A DNA stretch of 64,000 bases from the NCBI RefSeq assembly GCF_014200595.1, contig NZ_JACHCG010000001.1:2046001-2110000 (forward strand). The letters run 5' to 3'. This stretch comes from Pedobacter cryoconitis. Its GTDB lineage: Bacteria > Bacteroidota > Bacteroidia > Sphingobacteriales > Sphingobacteriaceae. Below, piece after piece: positions 16,736-24,414 of the stretch. Each line of letters begins with the position of its first letter. The first letter of the stretch is position 1. The position numbers and the translations under genes were made by a program. The notes beneath the pieces were generated by a model that made no database searches, was not told the origin of the DNA, and worked only from the letters and a program-made list of their open reading frames with translations.

Positions 16736-17890
16736 TTAAATTTTCAAGTCCAGTACAGAAGCCATTGTGATTGCTTTTCCACCAAAGCGCTGACGTATTT
16801 TATCCATCGCCTGGCATAAATTATATTGCTCCTGCGAGTTCTCATACAAATCAATCTGCTCAAAACCATTCACCAGGTTAGACAGGCGTACACCAACCAA
16901 CCGGATCAGCATGCGTTTCTGATACAATTGTTTGAATAAATCTTTCGCTTTGCGGATCAGAACAGCGTCCATGGAAGTGTAAGAAATCGTTGCCTGTTTA
17001 GTTACATCCTCAAAATTGGAATAGCGGATGGTCACTGTGATACAAGCGGCGATTTTCTGCTTTTGCCGCAGTTCAAAACCCAGATCCATCACCATCGAGG
17101 TAATCAGGTTATTGATAGTTTCCACATCAATAGAATCGGCTTTAAAAGTACATTGTGTGCCTATACTTTTTTGTTCCTGGTAAGGGATAACCTCAGACTC
17201 ATCAATCCCCTTTGCCTTTTGTAATAAAGACAACCCATTTTTACCGAGTAAGCTGACCATCTGGTCCGGGTGGATCTGTGACAGGGTAAAAATCTTTTTA
17301 ATCCCCATATCACTGAGCTTCATAAAGGTTTTTTCACCTAATCCGGGAATTTTTCTGATTGATAACGGGTTCAGAAACGGCTGTACTTCCTCTTGTTTCA
17401 CATCGCGTTCTCCATTCGGTTTACATTCATTGGTTGCCATTTTAGAAACCGTCTTATTGACTGATAAACCAAAGGAGATAGGCAACCCTGTTTCCCGGAT
17501 CACGGTTTGGCGCAGTTCATGGGCATATTGACGTGTACCATGAAAACGGTCCATTCCCGTCATATCTATATAATGCTCATCGATACTTGCTTTTTCAATC
17601 AGCGGAACGCGGGATCTTAAGATTTCGGTAATTTCTTGTGAAGCCTGAGAATACGCATCCATATTCCCCCTGATAAAAACAGCATGTGGACAAAGCATTT
17701 TTGCCATACGGGAAGACATGGCAGAATGGACACCGAATTTACGGGCTTCATAACTACAGGAGGAAACCACACCACGATCAGAAGTCCCGCCGATAATAAC
17801 CGGTATGCCAGCTAGTTTAGGATCTTTCCGGACTTCGACAGAGACGAAGAAAGAGTCCTGATCCATATGTATGATGTGTTTCTCTGCCAT
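16736..17890 (-). CDS. dinB: Y-family DNA polymerase IV (DinB)
   Basis: A translesion polymerase of 384 residues that copies past damaged bases. The two catalytic motifs are intact: IIHMDQDSFFVSVE near the N-terminus, with the aromatic steric-gate pair, and EKASIDEHYIDMTG near residue 105. Then come the HhH segment (IRKIPGLGEKTFMKL) and a C-terminal little-finger domain. Unlike ImuB, both acidic motifs are present, so it should be active. It is the first gene of a two-gene operon with the short DnaE, under a promoter at 17910-17941 beside a strong inverted repeat at 17947-17965. That arrangement suggests damage-induced expression by a repressor that is not encoded here. Confidence 0.93.
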   Translation of the reverse strand: MAEKHIIHMDQDSFFVSVEVRKDPKLAGIPVIIGGTSDRGVVSSCSYEARKFGVHSAMSSRMAKMLCPHAVFIRGNMDAYSQASQEITEILRSRVPLIEKASIDEHYIDMTGMDRFHGTRQYAHELRQTVIRETGLPISFGLSVNKTVSKMATNECKPNGERDVKQEEVQPFLNPLSIRKIPGLGEKTFMKLSDMGIKKIFTLSQIHPDQMVSLLGKNGLSLLQKAKGIDESEVIPYQEQKSIGTQCTFKADSIDVETINNLITSMVMDLGFELRQKQKIAACITVTIRYSNFEDVTKQATISYTSMDAVLIRKAKDLFKQLYQKRMLIRLVGVRLSNLVNGFEQIDLYENSQEQYNLCQAMDKIRQRFGGKAITMASVLDLKI

Positions 17891-17909
17891 AAAACGGTTT
17901 ATTTTTACA

Positions 17910-17941
17910 CAAATGTATGTTAAAAATAGTCGTTATAACAA
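17910..17941 (-). promoter_or_regulatory. Promoter of the dinB-dnaE operon
   Basis: On the minus strand, TACATTTG (17917-17910) matches TAnnTTTG, and TTG (17941-17939) lies 21 bases upstream. The start codon is 20 bases downstream of the -7 element. A weak TGTTA/TAACA dyad (17918-17922 and 17936-17940) fills the spacer. Confidence 0.55.
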
Positions 17942-17946
17942 GTAAT

Positions 17947-17965
17947 TTACTAAATATATTAGTAA
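17947..17965. promoter_or_regulatory. Inverted repeat upstream of dinB (candidate damage-response operator)
   Basis: TTACTAA (17947-17953) and TTAGTAA (17959-17965) are perfect complements around ATATA. Flanking GTAA and TTAC extend the symmetry with a one-base bulge. It sits 5 bases upstream of the -33 element of the polymerase operon. No LexA-type repressor is encoded nearby, so the binder is unknown. Confidence 0.45.
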
Positions 17966-17984
17966 TTACATCTGGTGATAAAAT

Positions 17985-18025
17985 AAAAAAGGAGGGTGAA
18001 ACTTATCGTCTCCTCCTCCTTTTTA
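17985..18025 (-). terminator. Terminator of the secreted nuclease gene
   Basis: Arms AAAAAGGAGG (17986-17995) and CCTCCTTTTT (18015-18024) form a 10-pair stem with a 19-base loop, followed on the minus strand by a T-rich stretch (17981-17990). It lies 17 bases past the nuclease stop and insulates the dinB promoter from read-through. Confidence 0.7.
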
Positions 18026-18041
18026 AATTTACGGATTCAGC

Positions 18042-19433
18042 TTAAACGCCCGAATCGGTACGGTTTTCAAGAACCGTTTGTATGCTTTGACTCACGTTAG
18101 ACATGATGTTAATGCCTGCGGCTGTTTCAATAGATTTTACAGTAGTCAGGTATTGTTTCCAGTCTGCATTGACTGTACTCTGATCGTTTGGTGTATCTAC
18201 AGCAATCACACGTGTTGAGGTAGTAATGCGTGAAAGATCGTTGTTGCCATTAGGAAGTACAACGATAACTTTCCAGACGCGGGAAGGTACATTTACTTTT
18301 CCACCATCAATAGTAGTCTGGTAACCATTTGAACCTGTACCACCAGATCCATAAGATCCCATAACTACATAAACTTCATTACCAGCAGTTACTAAAGAAC
18401 GTACATAATTTTCAAGATTTGCCCACGTTTGCTGATTGTTTTTAGGCGCTTGTGGAATCATGTTGGTCATTAAAAACGTAGCTGAGTTTGCAGTGCTGTT
18501 TGAAGTCCGGTCACCTGAAGGACAATTGTGTCCGCGGTCAAATCCAGAACCAGAATAGCTTGTATTGCTTACACCATACCAGCCAGAAGGCAGGTTGATA
18601 TCTGCTCTGAAGTTGTCAGAACGGGAAGCGCTGCCCAGATCAGCACTGCTGATATGCCATGATACCCAGTTAGGCGTACCTTTATCTCTGTTATAAGACT
18701 CTGTAAAATAAGTCTGATCCATCAGGTAATTTGCTGTTGAATTGATGCTTGGTTGTGCATTACTTGGGTTTCCCAGCAATAAGTTGTTATTGTCGGCGGT
18801 GTTACCCGGAGTACCCGGCGTACCTGGATCTGTGCCCGGATCGGTAGGAGGAGTGCCACCACCTGTACTAAAGCTGACATCATCGATGTTAATACGTGCA
18901 GTACCACCTGATACTTTACGGATTTCAAAAGTCAGGTTGCCTGTTTTAGTAATTGCAAAAGTTGCAGTAGCTAATTGGCTGGAAGAAGTAGTGATCGTAG
19001 CGCCCACTTGTGAATAAGTGCCGCCGTTATCACCTGATACCCATAATTGCCAGGTAGAAGCGTTATCAGTTCCGTATACAGCATGTTTAACGGATACTGA
19101 AGTTGGACTGCTGACATTAAAGTTCATCCCAAGAATACCGTTGTTACGGATACGTACAGATTTTGTTCCTGCTTTGATATCGGCACTTGTTGAACCAATC
19201 AATGCATCGTCAAGGCTCCATGAGCCGGTAGTTAAGGTAACATCTCCGGTAGCATAAGAACTTTTGCTCCCTGATTCAAAGTCTTCAGTGATGACTGTAG
19301 CGGTAGCTTGATTAGCAGCGCTCTGATTAGAAGGGTTTGGGTTAGATGGACTGAAGTCTTGCGTAGTGTTTTTCGAGCACGATGCAAATGCCAGTGACAA
19401 GCAGCTGGCGAAAAGTAGATTTCTGAATTTCAT
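18042..19433 (-). CDS. Secreted DNA/RNA non-specific endonuclease with jelly-roll domain
   Basis: A 463-residue lipoprotein: lipobox SCS near Cys19, then a Ser/Asn/Pro linker. Residues about 50-195 form a MAM/jelly-roll-like adhesion domain ending in RINIDDVSFS. A Gly-Pro-Thr linker (TPPTDPGTDPGTPGTPG) leads to a NUC1-type beta-beta-alpha-metal nuclease. The signature FDRGHNCPSGDRTSN contains His302, the general base, and a downstream Asn (NNQQTWANLENY) should bind Mg. It would degrade extracellular or biofilm nucleic acid for nutrient recovery. The C-terminus lacks a Por-secretion domain. Its own terminator lies at 17985-18025. The 299-base region upstream carries a large inverted repeat described separately. 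Confidence 0.88.
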   Translation of the reverse strand: MKFRNLLFASCLSLAFASCSKNTTQDFSPSNPNPSNQSAANQATATVITEDFESGSKSSYATGDVTLTTGSWSLDDALIGSTSADIKAGTKSVRIRNNGILGMNFNVSSPTSVSVKHAVYGTDNASTWQLWVSGDNGGTYSQVGATITTSSSQLATATFAITKTGNLTFEIRKVSGGTARINIDDVSFSTGGGTPPTDPGTDPGTPGTPGNTADNNNLLLGNPSNAQPSINSTANYLMDQTYFTESYNRDKGTPNWVSWHISSADLGSASRSDNFRADINLPSGWYGVSNTSYSGSGFDRGHNCPSGDRTSNSTANSATFLMTNMIPQAPKNNQQTWANLENYVRSLVTAGNEVYVVMGSYGSGGTGSNGYQTTIDGGKVNVPSRVWKVIVVLPNGNNDLSRITTSTRVIAVDTPNDQSTVNADWKQYLTTVKSIETAAGINIMSNVSQSIQTVLENRTDSGV

Positions 19434-19617
19434 AGGTTGATTAATATTTAGGTAAAGAGACTCATGTAATATTAAAGTTATATTATTTGAGTGTTATCTA
19501 ATTAAAAATATATCAATTGATATGAAAAATAAAAATTACTGATAGGAAACCGGTAATTCAGACAAAAGATTCTGCCCTAAAATCAAATAGCTGAAAAAGG
19601 TATTTTTACAGGAGTTT

Positions 19618-19701
19618 TGTAGGGGTACTGTAGGGGTTGTGGTATACATTAAACTAGTATTGAAGTAGCCTTCAACCTACAACACAACCCCTACAGTACC
19701 C
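19618..19701. repeat. Perfect 19-base inverted repeat with four TGTAGG boxes
   Basis: GGGTACTGTAGGGGTTGTG (19623-19641) and its exact complement (19683-19701) flank a 41-base centre that itself holds a perfect 6-pair hairpin, TTGAAG-TAGC-CTTCAA (19660-19675). TGTAGG occurs at 19618-19623 and 19629-19634 on the plus strand and at 19681-19676 and 19695-19690 on the minus strand, facing inwards. It lies 31 bases past the MFS stop, in the 299-base gap 19434-19732; the rest of that gap shows only AT-rich sequence. There is no U-run, so an ordinary terminator is unlikely. Confidence 0.7.
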
Positions 19702-19732
19702 AGCCAGAACTACCCGGAATTCAGTAAAAAAC

Positions 19733-20992
19733 TTATGCTATTACTGATACTTTCTCTGCTTTATTACTTCCGGTTTCTTTCAGCAGCAAACTCACCACTA
19801 TAGCGATCACGATTCCGGCAATCCAGAATAATCCGGCAGACTGGAAATGACTGGCTTTATCTGTTGCGCCAGTTAATGTTTTACCAAAGAAGTGGCTAAA
19901 CAATGGGCTTACTAAGGTAGTTACACTAAAAGTGATGAAATTAATTGCCCCGGTAGCACTTCCTTTCACATGATCAGGATTAGATTCTTTGATAATTGAG
20001 TAGGGGATCATGGCAGCTCCGGAGGCTACACCTAACATAAACGTACTCACATACGCTGGTACCAGGTTTGGCAAGAACAATAATTGTAATAAACTTAAAA
20101 TCATCAGTGACGCACCACCAATCAGCACAGGCTTACGCTGACCAATTTTGTCGGTCAGATAACCCAGCAGCGGACAACCAAATACCCAGCCCATAGGCAC
20201 CATTGCACAGGCAATTGTGGCATCATGAAAGCTGAAAGCCCTGTCTTGCTGGAAAAAGGCTACACCCCAGGTCATGGCAAAAATAGTGGTTGGTGCAAAT
20301 AAAAGACCTGAAATAATACCACAAAGCCAGGACTGCATGTTAGAGAATACGACTTTATAAGGACTTAAAAAACCTTTTGAATGCAGTTGTTTGGTCGATT
20401 TCTGTTCTTCTTTAGCTTTTGGGATAACCAGTAATAGTCCAAAAGCAACGAGGATTGTAAAAACCCCTGAGCCAATCCAGAAAAGTTTCTGGTCAACTCC
20501 TTTTTCAATCAAAGGGCCTACTACGAATTGTCCGGCAGACCCACCCAGCATCCCTATACATTGTGTAAAACCAATGGCTGTAGCTAATGACTTAGGGGAG
20601 AACCCTTTGGTAGCCAGGTAAACACAGCCGGGAAAAGCAAATGCACAGCCTGCTCCCTGTAATAAACGCCCGGTATTTCCTGCAAATTCGCTTGAAATCA
20701 CAAAAAGTAAGGCGCCGATCCCCAGGATCACTGCACCGGCAAACAAAGAATATTTAGCGCCAAACCTGTCGAGTGCTATCCCCGCAATCAAACTGCAAGT
20801 TGAATAAGTATAATAATAGGTGCCTATAATAGACACCAGGCCAATGGTAGAAACATTAAACACTGCTGATAATTCAGGGATCATAACTGCCGGAGCAGCC
20901 CTGATCACATAATCCAGAAAGTAAAAAAGAAGGCCGAAAACCCAGGCAATAACGTAATATTTGGTAGCAGACGATTTGTTGATGTGATCCAT
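19733..20992 (-). CDS. MFS transporter, NarK/ACS-like
   Basis: A 419-residue inner-membrane carrier of about twelve spans. The opening AWVFGLLFYFLDYVIRAAPAVMIPEL has the charged Arg in span 1 typical of anion:cation symporters and sugar-phosphate or nitrate-type permeases. The loop 2-3 motif GIALDRFGAKYSL and the loop 8-9 counterpart GYLTDKIGQRKPVL are both clear. Its start is 7 bases after the HxlR regulator's stop, so the regulator is transcribed first and the transporter follows. Substrate unknown; organic anions are the default guess for this branch. Pairing with a regulator that also faces a drug exporter gene hints at export or uptake of a xenobiotic-related compound. Confidence 0.83.
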   Translation of the reverse strand: MDHINKSSATKYYVIAWVFGLLFYFLDYVIRAAPAVMIPELSAVFNVSTIGLVSIIGTYYYTYSTCSLIAGIALDRFGAKYSLFAGAVILGIGALLFVISSEFAGNTGRLLQGAGCAFAFPGCVYLATKGFSPKSLATAIGFTQCIGMLGGSAGQFVVGPLIEKGVDQKLFWIGSGVFTILVAFGLLLVIPKAKEEQKSTKQLHSKGFLSPYKVVFSNMQSWLCGIISGLLFAPTTIFAMTWGVAFFQQDRAFSFHDATIACAMVPMGWVFGCPLLGYLTDKIGQRKPVLIGGASLMILSLLQLLFLPNLVPAYVSTFMLGVASGAAMIPYSIIKESNPDHVKGSATGAINFITFSVTTLVSPLFSHFFGKTLTGATDKASHFQSAGLFWIAGIVIAIVVSLLLKETGSNKAEKVSVIA

Positions 20993-20999
20993 GAGGAGT

Positions 21000-21386
21000 T
21001 TAATGTGTATTAACTTTAGTCAATTGGCAATAGTTATCGCCCCAGTCTGACAAGACCTGCATAACCGGGATCAGTGTTTGCCCCAGTCCGGTGAGTTGGT
21101 ATTCTACTTTAGGTGGTGATTCTGCATAAACTTTTCTGGAAATGATGCCATCGCGTTCCAGTTCACGCAATTGTACAGTTAAGGTAGTTTGCGTAATATC
21201 CTGCATTTTCTTTCTCAGTTCTCCGAACCTTGCAGGACATTCCTGACGGATTGCATTTAATAAAAGTAATTTCCATTTCCCGCCAATCACCTTCCATGCG
21301 TTTGTCATTGAACAGTTATCTTCCGGCTGCCCGTAATTTTCTTGTTTTATAACCAGCTGAGGGTCATCATTAGTACTGTTTTCCAT
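21000..21386 (-). CDS. HxlR-family winged-helix regulator
   Basis: A 128-residue DNA-binding protein of the HxlR branch of MarR-like winged helices. Residues about 23-115 hold the domain: NAWKVIGGKWKLLLLNAI, RFGELRKKMQDITQTTLTVQLREL as the recognition helix region, and a wing at RKVYAESPPKVEYQLT. The conserved N-terminal Cys of the family is present (DNCSMTNAW), so thiol- or quinone-based sensing is possible. It is divergent from a DHA2 efflux pump and co-transcribed with an MFS gene, the usual plan for a regulator of small-molecule export. An ATACT-T-AGTAT palindrome (21385-21395) overlaps its own start codon and suggests autoregulation. Confidence 0.9.
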   Translation of the reverse strand: MENSTNDDPQLVIKQENYGQPEDNCSMTNAWKVIGGKWKLLLLNAIRQECPARFGELRKKMQDITQTTLTVQLRELERDGIISRKVYAESPPKVEYQLTGLGQTLIPVMQVLSDWGDNYCQLTKVNTH

Positions 21387-21395
21387 ACTTAGTAT
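21385..21395. promoter_or_regulatory. Palindrome over the HxlR start codon
   Basis: ATACT (21385-21389) and AGTAT (21391-21395) are perfect complements around one base. The element covers the start of the regulator gene, a position suited to repressing translation or transcription start. The same core occurs at 36890-36905. Confidence 0.35.
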
Positions 21396-21499
21396 TGTCC
21401 GGCAAACTACTTGTTTAACTTCAATGGAGCTTCCATCTTTGGGTGGTAAAGTTAACCATAATCGGGCGATCGCCCCTATAAAAACATATTAAAATAGCT

Positions 21500-22924
21500 A
21501 TGAGCAAGCAAACTTCCAAATGGATAATACTCATTATCCTGTCCTCTTCAATCTTTTTATCCGTTATTGATATCTTCATAGTCAATGTTGCGATACCTGC
21601 TATCAAGAAAGGAATTCATGGTACAGACGGCGATATACAACTCGTGATTGCTTTATACCTGCTGGGTTATGCTGCATTTTTAATTACTGGTGGCAGGGCA
21701 GGAGATTACTATGGCAAAAAGAACGTTTTTATCGTGGCGATGCTATCGTTTACTTTTGCCTCGCTGTTATGTGGGATTTCTCAAACAGCTTTTCAACTGA
21801 ATACGGCCCGTTTCTTCCAGGGAATCAGCGCTGCTTTTATGGTACCGCAGGGCATCACTTATATTCAGCTTCTTTTTCCTGCTCCGCAGGAACGTATAAA
21901 AGCAATGGGGATTTATGGAAGTATAGCGGGAGCAGCATCTGTGATTGGCCAGTTTCTGGGAGGCATATTACCGGATACCCATTTTTTTATCGCAGGCTGG
22001 CGCCTGATTTTCCTGATTAACCTTCCACTGGGTATTATCTCGGCCTTTCTGGCAGCAAAACTATTGAAAGATAACACGATCACAAAGACAGGTAAATTTG
22101 ATTACTCTGGCGTACTGTTATTGACCATAGCATTGGTCAGTTTGATTTATCCATTGATACGCGGATCGGAACTAGGCTGGCCCTGGTGGAGTATAGTCCT
22201 GATCGTATTATCAATTGTGCTGCTGTTTATCTTTTTATATGATCAAAAGAGAAAGCTGCTGCAAAGAAAGGAACCTCTGATTAATGTCAGGTTGTTCGGT
22301 TATAAAGATTTTAATATAGGCCTTTGTGCAGTTTTGTTTTATTTTATGGCACAGGATTCCTATTTCCTGATCAATGCGATCCTGTTACAAACCGGATTTG
22401 GGATCAGCTCTTCGGAAACGGGTATCTTTTTTGTCTTTCAGGGAGCCGGATACGTACTTGCTTCGCTGGTAGCGATCCAGCTGATCCCGGTTTATGGAAA
22501 AAAAGTTTTGCAGGCCGGCGTCCTGATTATGGTGACTGCATTAATTCTCCATATCCTGTTTTTTAAATCAGCAGCCGTGAGCCGGATGATCTTTTTACCA
22601 ATTTTATTCATTTATGGTACTGGTTGTGGTTCTGTATTACCTTCTTTACTGACCATGGCACTGAAAAGTATTCCGCCGAAATTTGCTGGTGCAGCCTCAG
22701 GTACTTTTTCGACCTTTCAGCAAACAGCAATTGCTTTGGGAATTGGCATTGTAGGGGGAGTCTTTTTTTATGTATTAGGAAAGGCCGGAACACTTCAGGC
22801 TTATTTATCCGCTTATCAAACGGCTACCATAATCAATGTGATCCTCTTATTATTTGTGAGCGTTTTTCTCTTCCTTTTACCGGAGAAAAACACCACTTTA
22901 AGGAATAATCGGGTAAAAAGATAA
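21500..22924 (+). CDS. DHA2-type MFS drug efflux transporter (EmrB/QacA-like)
   Basis: A 474-residue inner-membrane proton-driven exporter with about fourteen spans. The DHA2 signature DIFIVNVAIPAIKKG in span 1, the loop 2-3 motif GGRAGDYYGKKNVFI, and antiporter motif C in span 5 (GAAGSVIGQFLGGIL-like, read here as GSIAGAASVIGQFLGG) are all visible. It is divergent from the HxlR regulator, which is the expected controller. No membrane-fusion partner (EmrA) or TolC is adjacent, so it probably works alone, moving a lipophilic cation or quinone-like compound out of the cytoplasm. A strong terminator at 22948-22989 ends the transcript. Confidence 0.9.
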   Translation: MSKQTSKWIILIILSSSIFLSVIDIFIVNVAIPAIKKGIHGTDGDIQLVIALYLLGYAAFLITGGRAGDYYGKKNVFIVAMLSFTFASLLCGISQTAFQLNTARFFQGISAAFMVPQGITYIQLLFPAPQERIKAMGIYGSIAGAASVIGQFLGGILPDTHFFIAGWRLIFLINLPLGIISAFLAAKLLKDNTITKTGKFDYSGVLLLTIALVSLIYPLIRGSELGWPWWSIVLIVLSIVLLFIFLYDQKRKLLQRKEPLINVRLFGYKDFNIGLCAVLFYFMAQDSYFLINAILLQTGFGISSSETGIFFVFQGAGYVLASLVAIQLIPVYGKKVLQAGVLIMVTALILHILFFKSAAVSRMIFLPILFIYGTGCGSVLPSLLTMALKSIPPKFAGAASGTFSTFQQTAIALGIGIVGGVFFYVLGKAGTLQAYLSAYQTATIINVILLLFVSVFLFLLPEKNTTLRNNRVKR

Positions 22925-22947
22925 AACGTTTTAAAATATTCAGCAAC

Positions 22948-22989
22948 AAAAAAGCCTGTCGTTTGTTAACCTTAACGATAGGCTTTTTT
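22948..22989 (+). terminator. Rho-independent terminator of the DHA2 gene
   Basis: AAAAAAGCCTGTCGTT (22948-22963) pairs with 22974-22989 over 16 positions with one G-U wobble and a 10-base loop, and ends in six T. It lies 24 bases after the stop codon. Confidence 0.85.
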
Positions 22990-23130
22990 GTTTGCCAGAA
23001 TCATAAATTTATAGTAGTTTGGCTCAACAAGCCGCCAATAGTTTTATTAACCTGGCTATGGCAGCTTCTTGCTAAACAATTAAAAATAACGGTGGGATAA
23101 GGAACTGGAAATCCCTTTGTGAATTATAAA

Positions 23131-23652
23131 ATGGAGATCATTAAAAACATTTATAAGTTAGTAGGTATTGTCAGGCATATAGACCTGTTGAGGTTGGAAG
23201 AAGGCGCTAAACAATGTTTGACTCAATTTGATATTAGTTTTGAGATTATCACAGCCAGATCTTCCGCATTAAAAGTAAAAACCCGGCAATGGAAATGCAC
23301 AAGCGGTCAACCTTTAGAAATCCCAAAGCTAATCTCCCTTACTCAGGATCTTTTTGACAGATTTATTACTGGCGTGCCCGTAACAGTTTATCCTATAGCT
23401 TATACACCTGCGGTAGCAGATGAAGTTGAACCCGACTGGATCAGTGATAAAATGCTGAATATGGGGGTTACACTAAAAGATATCCACCAGGATACCGGAG
23501 TTGACCGGTTAAATCTTTCTTCCTGGATCGATGGACTTCAGCCGATGAGCCAGGATGTTAAAGCCATGTTCTTTTATTATTTCGAAAGCATACAGCTACG
23601 AAAAAATCCATATTCAAGCCCTAACACGTTTAACGAACCTTGTTACAATTGA
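23131..23652 (+). CDS. Hypothetical protein with C-terminal HTH-like region
   Basis: A 173-residue soluble protein without signal peptide. I recognise no family in the first 110 residues. The C-terminal part (KMLNMGVTLKDIHQDTGVDRLNLSSWIDG, about residues 111-140) has the helix-turn-helix spacing of XRE-like DNA-binding domains, followed by one more amphipathic helix. It could therefore be a small regulator, although the binding surface is unusually acidic. ATG at 23131 is used; the open frame also allows a GTG start at 23119. It precedes the ECF sigma gene by 100 bases on the same strand, but the sigma gene has its own promoter. Confidence 0.6.
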   Translation: MEIIKNIYKLVGIVRHIDLLRLEEGAKQCLTQFDISFEIITARSSALKVKTRQWKCTSGQPLEIPKLISLTQDLFDRFITGVPVTVYPIAYTPAVADEVEPDWISDKMLNMGVTLKDIHQDTGVDRLNLSSWIDGLQPMSQDVKAMFFYYFESIQLRKNPYSSPNTFNEPCYN

Positions 23653-23701
23653 TTTCAACCCTTTAAAAAACTGATAACCTTTTGCTCTGGCGCAGAAGAG
23701 A

Positions 23702-23732
23702 TTTGGATGGTATGGTTAAATTGTTAAATTTG
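23702..23732 (+). promoter_or_regulatory. Consensus promoter of the ECF sigma gene
   Basis: TTTG (23702-23705), a 19-base spacer, then TAAATTTG (23725-23732) is an exact match to the Bacteroidota primary sigma consensus. The start codon follows 20 bases later. GGTTAA and TTAACC arms flank the -7 element (about 23714-23740). Confidence 0.75.
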
Positions 23733-23752
23733 AGTTAACCAAATATATCCCG

Positions 23753-24319
23753 ATGCCTAAACCTGCTACAGACCTCTCTTATCTGATCTGTGATATAGCT
23801 TTATATGATAGTGAAAATGCGTATGAAAAGCTTTTTAAAAGTCTTTTTCCTGCATTATATCGCTTCTGTTACTATTTGTTAAAGTCAAGAGAACTGGCTG
23901 AAGAGGTTGCAAATGATGTAATGATTACGCTTTGGAAAAACAGGAAGAAATTACCTGAAGTGCAAAATATTAAAGTTTATGCCTTTGTCATTGCACGTAA
24001 TCTTTGCTTAAATTTTTTAAATAAACATTCCAAAAGAGAACTCATCTTTTTGGAAGACATTGATGTACAAATCGTACTGGACAGCCTGAACCCCGAACAG
24101 ATCCTGATCAATGATGAGCTGAAAAAGAAGTTAGAACAGGCTACTGAAGCTTTACCTAATAAATGTAAACTCGTTTTTAAGCTGATCAAAGAGGATGGAT
24201 TAAGTTATAAAGAAACAGCTGCGATTCTGAATATCTCTACAAAGACTGTTGACGCCCACCTGGTCACGGCTGTAAAAAAACTGACTGCCGTTCTTAAAGT
24301 CGAATTTAACCTGATGTAA
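23753..24319 (+). CDS. FecI-type ECF RNA polymerase sigma factor
   Basis: A 188-residue sigma-70 of the extracytoplasmic-function group. Region 2 (about residues 27-95) contains the core-binding and -10 recognition helices (ALYRFCYYLLKSRELAEEVANDVMITLWKN). Region 4 (about 128-182) has the helix-turn-helix SYKETAAILNISTKTVDAHLVTAVKKL. The linker is short, as usual. It is followed by a FecR anti-sigma gene and an STN-bearing SusC, the standard trans-envelope signalling set. When substrate occupies SusC, FecR releases this sigma to transcribe the locus. It has its own housekeeping promoter. Confidence 0.93.
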   Translation: MPKPATDLSYLICDIALYDSENAYEKLFKSLFPALYRFCYYLLKSRELAEEVANDVMITLWKNRKKLPEVQNIKVYAFVIARNLCLNFLNKHSKRELIFLEDIDVQIVLDSLNPEQILINDELKKKLEQATEALPNKCKLVFKLIKEDGLSYKETAAILNISTKTVDAHLVTAVKKLTAVLKVEFNLM

Positions 24320-24414
24320 TCTTTATTTATTTTTTTTCATTCCGGACTAGGGAGTTTCCTGATATATATTGTCTTATCTACACTAACCAATATAAAACTC
24401 TTGCGGCGGTCTTT

